A stretch of 13,508 bases of DNA, from assembly GCA_003531155.1 (NCBI GenBank), contig DQHR01000195.1:4306-17813 (forward strand), written 5' to 3'. Both the position numbers and the translations under genes were made by a program. Shown here one piece after another: positions 1 to 6,197 of the stretch. Source of the stretch: Bacteroidales bacterium (lineage in GTDB: Bacteria; Bacteroidota; Bacteroidia; Bacteroidales; Tenuifilaceae). How positions within the stretch are numbered: the first letter of the stretch is position 1; every line of letters begins with the position of its first letter. The notes beneath the pieces were generated by a model. The model saw only the letters and a list, made by a program, of their open reading frames with translations, had not been told where the DNA came from and did no database searches.

Positions 1-382
1 ATAACCCACTTTTAATAAGAAGGTTAATAATTTCACTTTTATCCGAAGGAATTTGGCTTCCCTCTTTAAATTTTTCATACTTAATGGTTTCGTCGCTTTT
101 AATACGAATCTCAAGCAGCACTCTTTTCTCTCCTCTTACAACGTCAACCACCTCTCCGCTAACAGGGGCAGGAATAACAATACTTTCATTTGTTTTACTA
201 CGAAGAAGTGGAGTACCAGCTAAAACAACATCACCAGTTTTAACTAAAAGTTTATGCTGAATGCCAATGAAATCTTGCGGTTTAATGGCAAAAACTGAGG
301 GTAACTTAGCACTTTCAATCGTTTTTTCAGGAGCTCCTTTTAGCGGTATATCGAGCCCTTTCTTAATTTTGATAGTAGGCAT
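1..382 (-). CDS. nqrA: Na+-translocating NADH:quinone reductase subunit A, N-terminal part (runs off the left edge)
   Basis: Translating the minus strand from the ATG at 382 gives 127 open codons up to the window edge, beginning MPTIKIKKGLDIPLKGAPEK. This matches the NqrA opening (xIKIKKGLDLPIxGxP), and further on are the family's PAPVSGEVVDVVRGEKRVLL biotinyl-lipoyl-like segment (about residues 72-91) and a segment resembling the family's xxSGL stretch. NqrA is the peripheral cytoplasmic subunit of the membrane NQR complex, which oxidises NADH, reduces quinone and pumps Na+. Complete NqrA proteins are about 450 residues, so only the first quarter is present. The gene has no same-strand neighbour close upstream: lysS ends 241 bp away behind a terminator. 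It is therefore probably the first gene of an nqrABCDEF operon continuing to the left, which is family knowledge and not visible here. I saw no convincing TAnnTTTG promoter directly upstream. Confidence 0.93.
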   Translation of the reverse strand, partial: MPTIKIKKGLDIPLKGAPEKTIESAKLPSVFAIKPQDFIGIQHKLLVKTGDVVLAGTPLLRSKTNESIVIPAPVSGEVVDVVRGEKRVLLEIRIKSDETIKYEKFKEGSQIPSDKSEIINLLIKSGL

Positions 383-555
383 CTTAAAGCTATTTAATAA
401 CGAGTGTAAATAAAGTAAATTCCAATCTTCCTTTTAATACCTTTTGGATGATAAAACAGTAATAAATCGATGATATTGCTCAACCAAAGGAACTGTTAAT
501 AAAATAACAAATACAGAAACAAAAAAAAAATTGAAATGTTCTAACAAAATAAAAT
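383..555. other. AT-rich nqrA/lysS intergenic region
   Basis: This gap between the nqrA start and the lysS terminator must hold the nqrA promoter, but I find no clear -33/-7 pair. It contains a run of ten A at 521-530 and no open reading frame with gene-like properties. Confidence 0.5.
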
Positions 556-591
556 AAAAAATGGTCTCACTTTAAAAGTGAGACCACTTTT
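556..591 (-). terminator. Strong intrinsic terminator downstream of lysS
   Basis: A near-perfect inverted repeat spans 562-586, with 12-bp arms (TGGTCTCACTTT and AAAGTGAGACCA) around one central base, so a real loop would be about 5 nt. Read on the minus strand it is followed immediately by six T, then ATTTTATTTTG, as expected for the lysS transcript end, 38 bp past its stop codon. The plus strand also has a T-run (588-592), so it may work in both directions. Confidence 0.88.
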
Positions 592-623
592 TATTGATTT
601 TAAATCTTAGCATCTTGATTAAA

Positions 624-2351
624 CTACTTTCCGTCAACCCACCTTTTAACATCTTCCATCGATGGATTTGGCAAACCAAGTTTATTTTTCTTATTAAATC
701 CGCAAAGATCGTTGAAAAGTTTTCCTGCAGATAGATTTTTAAGTGCATCAACGGTTACATGACCCATCTTATTTAGAACGGGAACCCACTCTGCTGGTAT
801 TCCAGCAGTAACAAAGGTTGTCTCATCGTCGTGACGAGCCTTAACCTCGGGACGCATCTGAGGGAAGAACAGAACATCCTGAATTGATGGTTGGTTGGTC
901 ATAAACATGGTTAAGCGGTCGATACCGATACCCATACCTGAACAGGTTGGCATACCGTATTCCAATGCGCGAACAAAATCCATATCAATAAACATCGCCT
1001 CGTTATCACCTTTAGCCGAAAGGGCTAATTGGTCCTGGAAACGACCTAACTGATCGATTGGATCGTTTAGTTCACTATATGCATTGCAAAGCTCCTTACC
1101 GTTAACCATTAACTCGAAACGCTCGGTTAACTCTGGGTTGCTCCTATGACGCTTGCAAAGCGGCGACATCTCAATTGGATAATCCATGATAAAGGTTGGC
1201 TGAATGAAATTGTGCTCGCACTTCTCGCCAAATATGGAATCTATCAATTTGCCTTTCCCCATTGTATCGTCAATCTCTACACCCAAATCTTTACAAACCT
1301 TCTTCAGTTCATCCTCGTTTTTGCCGTTGATATCAACGCCAGTGTATTCCTTAATGGCATCAATCATGGTAATTCGGCGAAATGGACGTTTGAAGTCAAT
1401 CTCTTTATTGCCAACCATCACCTTGGTTTTACCATGCAATGCTAGCGCAACGCGCTCAATCATCTCCTCAGTGAAATTCATCATCCAGAAGTAATCCTTA
1501 TAAGCCACGTAAATTTCCATTACAGTAAACTCAGGGTTGTGGGTACGATCCATCCCCTCGTTACGGAAATCTTTTGCAAACTCATAAACGCCAGCAAATC
1601 CACCAACGATTAGCCTTTTCAGGTAAAGCTCGTTGGCTATACGAAGATATAGTGGAATATCGAGCGCATTGTGATGCGTGATGAACGGACGAGCCGCAGC
1701 ACCGCCAGGAATAGGCTGCAGTATTGGTGTTTCAACTTCGAGGTAACCCTGAGAGTTGAAAAAATCACGCATGGTGTTAATAATCTTGCTACGCTTGATA
1801 AATACATCGCGAACATGCGGATTAACAACCAAATCAACATAACGTTGACGGTAGCGAAGTTCTGAATCGGTTACCGCATCGAAAACCTGTCCATCCTTCT
1901 CCTTTACGATTGGAAGTGGACGAATTGACTTCGAAAGAAGTGTTAGTTCGGCTGCGTGAACCGACTCCTCTCCCATTTGGGTTCTGAAAACATAACCCTT
2001 AACACCAACTATATCGCCAATATCAAGTAGTCTTTTAAACACTGTATTGTAAAGCGTTTTATCCTCGCCAGGGCAAATATCATCGCGCTTAACGTAGATC
2101 TGGATTTTACCCTTTTCGTCTTGCAACTCGAAGAACGATGCGCTACCCATAATACGGCGTACCATGATACGACCAGCAACGGTAACCTCCTTCTTCTCCT
2201 CGCACATCTTTTCGAAATCACCAATAATATCACCAGTAAAATGCGATACTGGGAATTGTGCTGCAGGGTATGGGTCAATCCCTAATTTCCTAAGCTCATC
2301 GAGCGATTGACGACGAATAATCTCCTGTTCGTTAAGTTCTAATCCGTTCAT
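624..2351 (-). CDS. lysS: Lysine--tRNA ligase, class II
   Basis: This 575-residue cytoplasmic enzyme charges tRNA-Lys with lysine using ATP. The N-terminal OB-fold anticodon-binding domain covers about residues 55-145. The class II catalytic core follows: motif 1 around 186-222 (with the PIPGGAAARPF loop), motif 2 at about 257-280 (FRNEGMDRTHNPEFTxME) and motif 3 at about 471-500 (GxGIGIDRLTM then FPQMRP). All signature residues are intact. E. coli LysRS is about 505 residues and ends near motif 3; this one continues for about 75 residues with a helical tail containing a GHVTVDALKNLSAGKLFNDL segment. Such longer LysRS forms are usual in Bacteroidota. The ATG at 2351 is the natural start: it lies 20 bp after a TATATTTG -7 element and the N-terminus aligns with the family. 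The gene is monocistronic, with a terminator just downstream and a divergent M23 gene upstream. Confidence 0.98.
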   Translation of the reverse strand: MNGLELNEQEIIRRQSLDELRKLGIDPYPAAQFPVSHFTGDIIGDFEKMCEEKKEVTVAGRIMVRRIMGSASFFELQDEKGKIQIYVKRDDICPGEDKTLYNTVFKRLLDIGDIVGVKGYVFRTQMGEESVHAAELTLLSKSIRPLPIVKEKDGQVFDAVTDSELRYRQRYVDLVVNPHVRDVFIKRSKIINTMRDFFNSQGYLEVETPILQPIPGGAAARPFITHHNALDIPLYLRIANELYLKRLIVGGFAGVYEFAKDFRNEGMDRTHNPEFTVMEIYVAYKDYFWMMNFTEEMIERVALALHGKTKVMVGNKEIDFKRPFRRITMIDAIKEYTGVDINGKNEDELKKVCKDLGVEIDDTMGKGKLIDSIFGEKCEHNFIQPTFIMDYPIEMSPLCKRHRSNPELTERFELMVNGKELCNAYSELNDPIDQLGRFQDQLALSAKGDNEAMFIDMDFVRALEYGMPTCSGMGIGIDRLTMFMTNQPSIQDVLFFPQMRPEVKARHDDETTFVTAGIPAEWVPVLNKMGHVTVDALKNLSAGKLFNDLCGFNKKNKLGLPNPSMEDVKRWVDGK

Positions 2352-2370
2352 TTTTATAATAATTAAGGCG

Positions 2371-2378
2371 CAAATATA
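2371..2378 (-). promoter_or_regulatory. Candidate lysS promoter -7 element
   Basis: The minus strand reads TATATTTG here, a full match to the Bacteroidota -7 consensus TAnnTTTG, 19 bp before the lysS ATG. No clear -33 TTTG lies at the expected distance. The predicted transcript start is near 2367, giving a leader of about 15 nt. Confidence 0.55.
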
Positions 2379-2498
2379 TCAAAAGGAAAGGGAATAGTGA
2401 ATAATGTAAAATGAAAAAAGAAGTAATCGAAAATAAAAGAAGTTCACAAAGTTTTAGAAGTTAAATAATACAGAAATGTTTTGAAGTTTGATTTTAAC

Positions 2499-2506
2499 TA
2501 ACTTTG
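2499..2506 (+). promoter_or_regulatory. Candidate -7 element for the M23 peptidase gene
   Basis: TAACTTTG is an exact TAnnTTTG match, 36 bp before the ATG at 2543. TTTG at 2480-2483 is a possible -33 element, but its 15-bp spacing is short of the usual 19 or so. Because transcription would begin near 2510, the in-frame TTG at 2504 lies inside the promoter and cannot be the start codon. Confidence 0.55.
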
Positions 2507-2542
2507 GTCTGCTTATTGTTTATTTTTTTAAAACTAACTGAT

Positions 2543-3442
2543 ATGAAGAAGTTGAAGTTAAGTCTGTTGTTTTTATCGATTATTATCGCTTGCCTTTCAG
2601 TTGATGCACAGGAAACAAGCAAAAAAAAACTACAAGACGATTTTGAGCAGTTTAAGAAAAATCGAGAACAAGATTTCCAATCGTTTAAGCAAAAACGAGA
2701 AGCGGAACTTAAAAAGATGCAACTGGAGTATCAGGATTACTACAATGAAATGACTGGTCTTAAAAAGTACTATGTCCAAAAAAAAGATACGGTAAAAGCA
2801 AAGGTAGTTGATGATATTATCTCATACGAAACGAATATTAGCGAAGCCTTAGGACAACCATTAAAAGTAACAGAGGAGGTTAAGTATGGAACTACTGCCG
2901 AAAATAAAATTTATAAAATCAACCCAAGGATTAAATACGAGAGCAAAACCGAGGAGAAAAATGATGAAGTTACACCTTCGGTAAATCATCCTGTTCAAGG
3001 TGAAACTCCAAAAATTGAGGAAGCTTCAAGCAGTGCTGTAACGCCTTCTTTAACCCCATTACCAAAACAAAAAGCAATTATAACTTCTCCCTTCGGGATG
3101 AGAAATCACCCAACTTTGGGAAGGCCTGTAAAGCACAATGGAATTGATTTTGGTTCGGGTCGTGGAACTGAAATTTATGCCGCAAGCAATGGTAAAGTTG
3201 TTCTTGCCGAATTTAATAGCAGTTTCGGGAACTATATCGTTATAGAGCATAAAGATGGACAATCGACAGCATACGCTCACCTAGATAGGCTTGCTGTTTC
3301 AAAAGGAGATGCCGTTGCGAAAGGTCAGATTATTGGTTATAGTGGAAGTACAGGACGTAGCACTGGTCCTCATTTGCACTACGAAGTTCGAACCAACGGA
3401 ACACCTGTTAATCCGAAAGATTACTTGATTGAAAGCAAATAG
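2543..3442 (+). CDS. Secreted coiled-coil M23 (LytM-type) metallopeptidase
   Basis: The 299-residue product starts with a classic signal peptide (MKKLKLSLLFLSIIIACLSV, probable cleavage after DA near residue 22). A charged, probably coiled-coil segment follows at about 28-80 (repeats such as FEQFKKNREQDFQSFKQKRE), then a low-complexity linker to about 172 rich in Glu, Thr, Ser and Pro. A C-terminal M23 domain runs from about 178 to 295. The zinc/catalytic set is complete: H198 and D202 in HNGID, H246 in YAHLD, and H277 and H279 in HLHYEV, so it should be an active peptidoglycan endopeptidase. The layout recalls EnvC/NlpD-type proteins, but those often lack catalytic residues, so direct cell-wall cleavage in the periplasm is more likely than mere amidase activation. 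The ATG at 2543 is preferred over the TTG at 2504 because it begins the signal peptide and lies after the promoter. A run of nine A encodes Lys27-29. Confidence 0.93.
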   Translation: MKKLKLSLLFLSIIIACLSVDAQETSKKKLQDDFEQFKKNREQDFQSFKQKREAELKKMQLEYQDYYNEMTGLKKYYVQKKDTVKAKVVDDIISYETNISEALGQPLKVTEEVKYGTTAENKIYKINPRIKYESKTEEKNDEVTPSVNHPVQGETPKIEEASSSAVTPSLTPLPKQKAIITSPFGMRNHPTLGRPVKHNGIDFGSGRGTEIYAASNGKVVLAEFNSSFGNYIVIEHKDGQSTAYAHLDRLAVSKGDAVAKGQIIGYSGSTGRSTGPHLHYEVRTNGTPVNPKDYLIESK

Positions 3443-3488
3443 TATTGAGCAATTTTTATATTTTTACAGTAAACAAGATTTACAAATT

Positions 3489-3974
3489 ATGAAGAAATTG
3501 GCTATCCTGATTTTATTGCTAGTATTTGCAGCAACTGTTTCTTTTGCTCAAACAGCAAAAAATGGTAAAATCAAAGTTTACAACGTTACATCAGATCAAA
3601 TGCTAACGAGCAACAATATGTCGAGTAACTATAACGATTGTTACTGGGTCGAAACCGATGAAACTGAAGGGAAAGTTGTTCTAAATTTTGAAAACATAAA
3701 GCATCCCTCAAAACCCAAGGCAGCTTTCTTAGTAATAAACATTCCTGAAGTACAAGATGCTTCATCAGGCACAGGCGTAATAGTTACCATTGATGGTAAA
3801 AAAATTGGTTCTATACCCAACGCAAATGCCAATTCATTCGTTTACATAAACCTTGATCCATCGGCTCTTACTTCACAAAAAATAAAACTTATTTTAATTG
3901 GTGGCGGCACCGATGGATTAGCCATATCTTCAAAATCATCAGGGTTTGGTCCAATTTTACAGTTAGAGTACTAA
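3489..3974 (+). CDS. Small exported protein of unknown function
   Basis: The 161-residue product has a clear signal peptide (MKKLAILILLLVFAATVSFA, cleavage before Gln21). I do not recognise a family. The mature part is about 140 residues with alternating hydrophobic strands (KVVLNFENI, AAFLVINIPEV, GVIVTIDGKKIGSI, SFVYINLDP, KIKLILIGGG), suggesting an all-beta, perhaps jelly-roll-like, fold. It has a single Cys (C51), no HxH or other catalytic signature, and no lipobox. It lies 46 bp after the M23 peptidase gene on the same strand and is probably co-transcribed, although TATATTTT at 3457-3464 could be a weak promoter of its own. The ATG at 3489 starts the signal peptide; the longer in-frame TTG start at 3429 would overlap the upstream gene and bury the signal peptide, so I rejected it. 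Calling it a partner of the M23 protein is inference. Confidence 0.82.
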   Translation: MKKLAILILLLVFAATVSFAQTAKNGKIKVYNVTSDQMLTSNNMSSNYNDCYWVETDETEGKVVLNFENIKHPSKPKAAFLVINIPEVQDASSGTGVIVTIDGKKIGSIPNANANSFVYINLDPSALTSQKIKLILIGGGTDGLAISSKSSGFGPILQLEY

Positions 3975-4101
3975 TTATGGCATCTTGTATTAGTCAATAT
4001 AAATTGGATCTTTAAATATTTTTTAAACTCAAAATCATTTTAATCCACTCACACATTAAAACTTCAGTAGATTTTTTATTTCAGTTTTTATTATCAAAGA
4101 A

Positions 4102-4135
4102 TTAAGGTAGAGCAATGCTCTACCTTAAATTATTT
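4102..4135. terminator. Bidirectional intrinsic terminator between convergent units
   Basis: A perfect 27-bp inverted repeat at 4102-4128 has 13-bp arms (TTAAGGTAGAGCA and TGCTCTACCTTAA) around one central base. T-rich sequence follows on the plus strand (ATTATTTTT) and on the minus strand (TTTGATAATAAAAAC, weaker). It lies 127 bp past the end of the small exported protein gene and 77 bp past the end of the convergent M56/M23 gene, so it can serve both. The rest of the 231-bp gap (3975-4205) is AT-rich with no gene seen. Confidence 0.85.
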
Positions 4136-4205
4136 TTAACTGAATATAATCTTCTATTTGCTAATGTAAATATCTGATAAACTGGCATTAACCCAGAAAA
4201 GATAT

Positions 4206-5522
4206 TTACTTAGGAAGATAATCTTTGGGATTTACTCTTTCTCCACTTTTTATTACTTCGTAATGAAGATGCGATCCTGTTGAAACTCCTGTGTTCCCTA
4301 CATAACCTATTACTTGACCTTTTTCTACTACATCTCCTTCTTTTACATTAAAATCTTTAAGATGAGAGTAAAAGGTTGAGTATACATCGCTATGCTTAAT
4401 AATAATGTAATTCCCTTTTTTGTTTTCAGTATCAAACTTGGCTTCAATAACAACGCCTTTAGCTGTCACAACGATCTCTTCACCTTCCTTTGCGGCTAAG
4501 TCAATCCCATAGTGGAAGTCTTTCTTCTTAGAAATGGGGTTTATTCTTTCGCCATAACCATTAGTTTGGGTTATTTTCTTAGAATCAATCGGATAAATAG
4601 AAGGGGCATTTTCATCGGATTGAGTAAAGGTCGTTTTCGATGCTAAAGAATATGAATGATCTCCTGCCGAAAATGCAAATAAAATCATACACACAAGAGG
4701 CAAAACCAAAAAATAAATCCCTAAATATTTTAATGATGTTTTATTTTTAGTAATCATGATAATACGTTTTTTAATTGTTTTATAATAAAATTGGCTGGTA
4801 AGTCCACCAGTACTAACAATTTTTACCTGCATTAACATGCAATCAAGATAATTTTCAAGTTGGTAATTTCTCTCAATTACACTTGAATCTGCTAGGTATT
4901 CATGCTGTAGTTTTAGCGAACTTTTGTAAAGAACTACAAAAGGGTTAAACCAAAGTAACACAGAGGCAATTTCGGTTAGTAGCAGGTCGAACCAATGAGC
5001 CTGCCTTACATGAGCCATTTCATGCTCAACAATCATTGGATTGTTTTCATTTATTGGCAAAAAAATCATGTTCAAAAACGAAAATGGTATAAAAGAATTC
5101 GTTTTTACGATTCGAATTTTTCCAATTCGAAGAACTTCTGCATTATTCTTAACGCGAATAACCCTTATTATGGAAAGGAAGAACTTTAAAAGCAGAACTG
5201 ATAAGCCGATAAAATAAATTACCGACAAAATTATTGGAAAGTCTATTTTGATTGTCTCATTAACTAAGTTTTGAGATTGAAAAAAAGTATACTCAGGTTC
5301 AATCGATACAATACGAATAACGGAAGTCAATACTGATGAAGATTGAGCCTTAAAAATCGAAACTTTTAAAATTGGAATAGTAAATGAAAGAATAAGCCCT
5401 AAAATTAGGTAAATCCGATTCAGTGTAAAAAAAGTGCTACGTTTTAATACAGCAATGAAAAACACATAAAATATGGCAAGGCAAATAGATACCTTAAGGA
5501 TATACCATAAATAATCAACCAT
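4206..5522 (-). CDS. BlaR1-like M56 membrane metallopeptidase fused to a C-terminal M23 (LytM) domain
   Basis: The product is 438 residues. Membrane segments are visible at about 5-25, 37-56, 97-119 and 264-286, with a further hydrophobic stretch at 180-198. Between the third and last lies an M56 domain with the zinc motif HEMAH (H167, E168, H171) and a downstream HEYLAD (E208). After the last membrane segment comes an M23 domain with H337 and D341 (HYGID), H387 (YSHL) and H418 and H420 (HLHYEV), all intact. In canonical BlaR1 the extracellular C-terminus is a penicillin-binding sensor that triggers the M56 protease to inactivate BlaI; here that sensor is absent and a peptidoglycan-peptidase fold takes its place. 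The start at 5522 lies 4 bp after the blaI-like stop and matches the usual short N-terminus; the upstream ATG at 5564 lies inside blaI and is unlikely. M23/M56 fusions occur elsewhere in Bacteroidota. Sensing of cell-wall fragments is inferred. Confidence 0.92.
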   Translation of the reverse strand: MVDYLWYILKVSICLAIFYVFFIAVLKRSTFFTLNRIYLILGLILSFTIPILKVSIFKAQSSSVLTSVIRIVSIEPEYTFFQSQNLVNETIKIDFPIILSVIYFIGLSVLLLKFFLSIIRVIRVKNNAEVLRIGKIRIVKTNSFIPFSFLNMIFLPINENNPMIVEHEMAHVRQAHWFDLLLTEIASVLLWFNPFVVLYKSSLKLQHEYLADSSVIERNYQLENYLDCMLMQVKIVSTGGLTSQFYYKTIKKRIIMITKNKTSLKYLGIYFLVLPLVCMILFAFSAGDHSYSLASKTTFTQSDENAPSIYPIDSKKITQTNGYGERINPISKKKDFHYGIDLAAKEGEEIVVTAKGVVIEAKFDTENKKGNYIIIKHSDVYSTFYSHLKDFNVKEGDVVEKGQVIGYVGNTGVSTGSHLHYEVIKSGERVNPKDYLPK

Positions 5523-5526
5523 GATT

Positions 5527-5910
5527 CTACTTATTTGACTTAATCTTCTTAATCTTCTCTTCAATTAACTTTTTAATCTCTTCCAATTCTGAAAGATTCA
5601 ATTGTTCATTTGCAAAAAACGATGCAAATTCAGGGGCAGAACCATTAAAAAAATGATCAATTATAGATCTTACGTGGTTCTGAAAATAGTCACTCTTTGA
5701 AACCAAAGGATAGTACTCATTTATCTTCCCATAGGTATTGTAACCAATAAATCCCTTTTTAACCAAAACCCTGATAACTGTTGAAACAGTTGTGTAAGCA
5801 GGTCTAGGAATAGGAAACTGATCTACAATATCCTTAAGAAAACCTTTTTGCACATTCCAAAGGTATTGCATTACTTGTTCTTCAGCTTTTGTTAGTTCTT
5901 TACTTTCCAT
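5527..5910 (-). CDS. BlaI/MecI-family transcriptional repressor
   Basis: The 127-residue protein has the BlaI/MecI plan. It opens with LTKAEEQVMQYLW (residues 6-18), typical of the family. A recognition helix lies around 37-55 (PAYTTVSTVIRVLVKKGFI), a wing follows at 56-70 (GYNTYGKINEYYPLV), and a C-terminal helical dimerisation part runs from about 73 to 125 and ends Lys-rich. Such proteins bind palindromic operators as dimers and are inactivated by proteolysis when the partner M56 receptor is triggered. The M56/M23 gene follows after 4 bp, so the two form an operon and probably a signalling pair. The start at 5910 is firm because the family N-terminus begins there. A perfect TAnnTTTG promoter ends only 4 bp before it, implying a virtually leaderless mRNA, and tandem palindromes in that promoter suggest autoregulation. 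What other genes it controls cannot be seen from the window. Confidence 0.93.
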   Translation of the reverse strand: MESKELTKAEEQVMQYLWNVQKGFLKDIVDQFPIPRPAYTTVSTVIRVLVKKGFIGYNTYGKINEYYPLVSKSDYFQNHVRSIIDHFFNGSAPEFASFFANEQLNLSELEEIKKLIEEKIKKIKSNK

Positions 5911-5914
5911 GACA

Positions 5915-5945
5915 CAAATCTATGACTATTTTTATAGTTATACAA
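5915..5945 (-). promoter_or_regulatory. Promoter of the blaI-like/M56-M23 operon
   Basis: On the minus strand a TTG (-33 element, 5945-5943) is followed after 20 bp by TAGATTTG (-7 element, 5922-5915), an exact TAnnTTTG match with near-standard spacing. The predicted transcript start is about 5911, next to the ATG at 5910. Confidence 0.7.
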
Positions 5946-5962
5946 CTATTTTTATAATTATA
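5925..5962. promoter_or_regulatory. Candidate BlaI-type operator: tandem palindromic repeats over the promoter
   Basis: Two 18-bp direct copies, ACTATTTTTATAGTTATA (5925-5942) and ACTATTTTTATAATTATA (5945-5962), differ at one base and are spaced exactly 20 bp apart, about two helical turns. The first contains a perfect ACTAT-N4-ATAGT palindrome and the second a copy with one mismatch. The junction forms another, ATAGTT-N4-AACTAT. The array covers the -33 element and spacer of the blaI-like promoter, an ideal place for a dimeric repressor. Assignment to this repressor is inferred from position and symmetry. Confidence 0.6.
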
Positions 5963-6090
5963 TTTTAAAAAATTATTTTTACATTGATAATCAGCGAAAT
6001 AAAAAATAATTTTCATGCAAATTTTTCATTTTAAAGTATTATAAGAATCATAAATAGAATGAAATATCACATAAGTTGGTCCTGATCAAT

Positions 6091-6128
6091 AAAAAGATTT
6101 GCTTCAAAAAGTTGAGCAAATCTTTTTT
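6091..6128. terminator. Orphan terminator-like hairpin in the blaI/lipA divergent region
   Basis: The arms AAAAAGATTTGCT (6091-6103) and AGCAAATCTTTTT (6115-6127) are perfectly complementary over 13 bp. The stem can extend inward past a bulged T (CAA with TTG) to a small AAAG loop. It ends in six T on the plus strand and five on the minus, as in a bidirectional intrinsic terminator. Neither flanking gene reads into it, since blaI and lipA point away from each other, so the transcript it ends is unknown. The rest of 5963-6197 is very AT-rich with only tiny open frames, plus T-runs at 6163-6171 and 6174-6180 just before lipA. Confidence 0.6.
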
Positions 6129-6197
6129 AGAACGATTCTATACAATTGCCGTCAATAAACCATTTTTTTTTCGTTTTTTTGTGTAAAATTTTAGGTA

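Noticed and set aside
1146..1494. Two plus-strand open frames of 96-99 codons inside lysS
   Set aside because: They lie antisense within the conserved LysRS catalytic core and have no recognisable motif or promoter, so they are frame shadows.
2504..2542. Upstream TTG start for the M23 gene
   Set aside because: It lies inside the TAACTTTG promoter box and would put 13 residues before a perfect signal peptide.
3229..3246. CTAT-N6-ATAG palindrome resembling the blaI operator
   Set aside because: It lies inside the M23 coding sequence, has the wrong spacer length and is not near a promoter.
3429..3488. Upstream TTG start for the small exported protein
   Set aside because: It overlaps the end of the M23 gene and would bury the signal peptide.
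4206..5522. Annotation as a beta-lactam sensor (BlaR1/MecR1)
   Set aside because: There is no penicillin-binding domain and no SxxK/SxN/KTG set; the extracellular part is M23, and no beta-lactamase gene is nearby.
5523..5564. Upstream ATG start for the M56/M23 gene
   Set aside because: It lies within the repressor coding sequence and adds a basic segment not seen in the family; the ATG at 5522, 4 bp after the stop, fits better.
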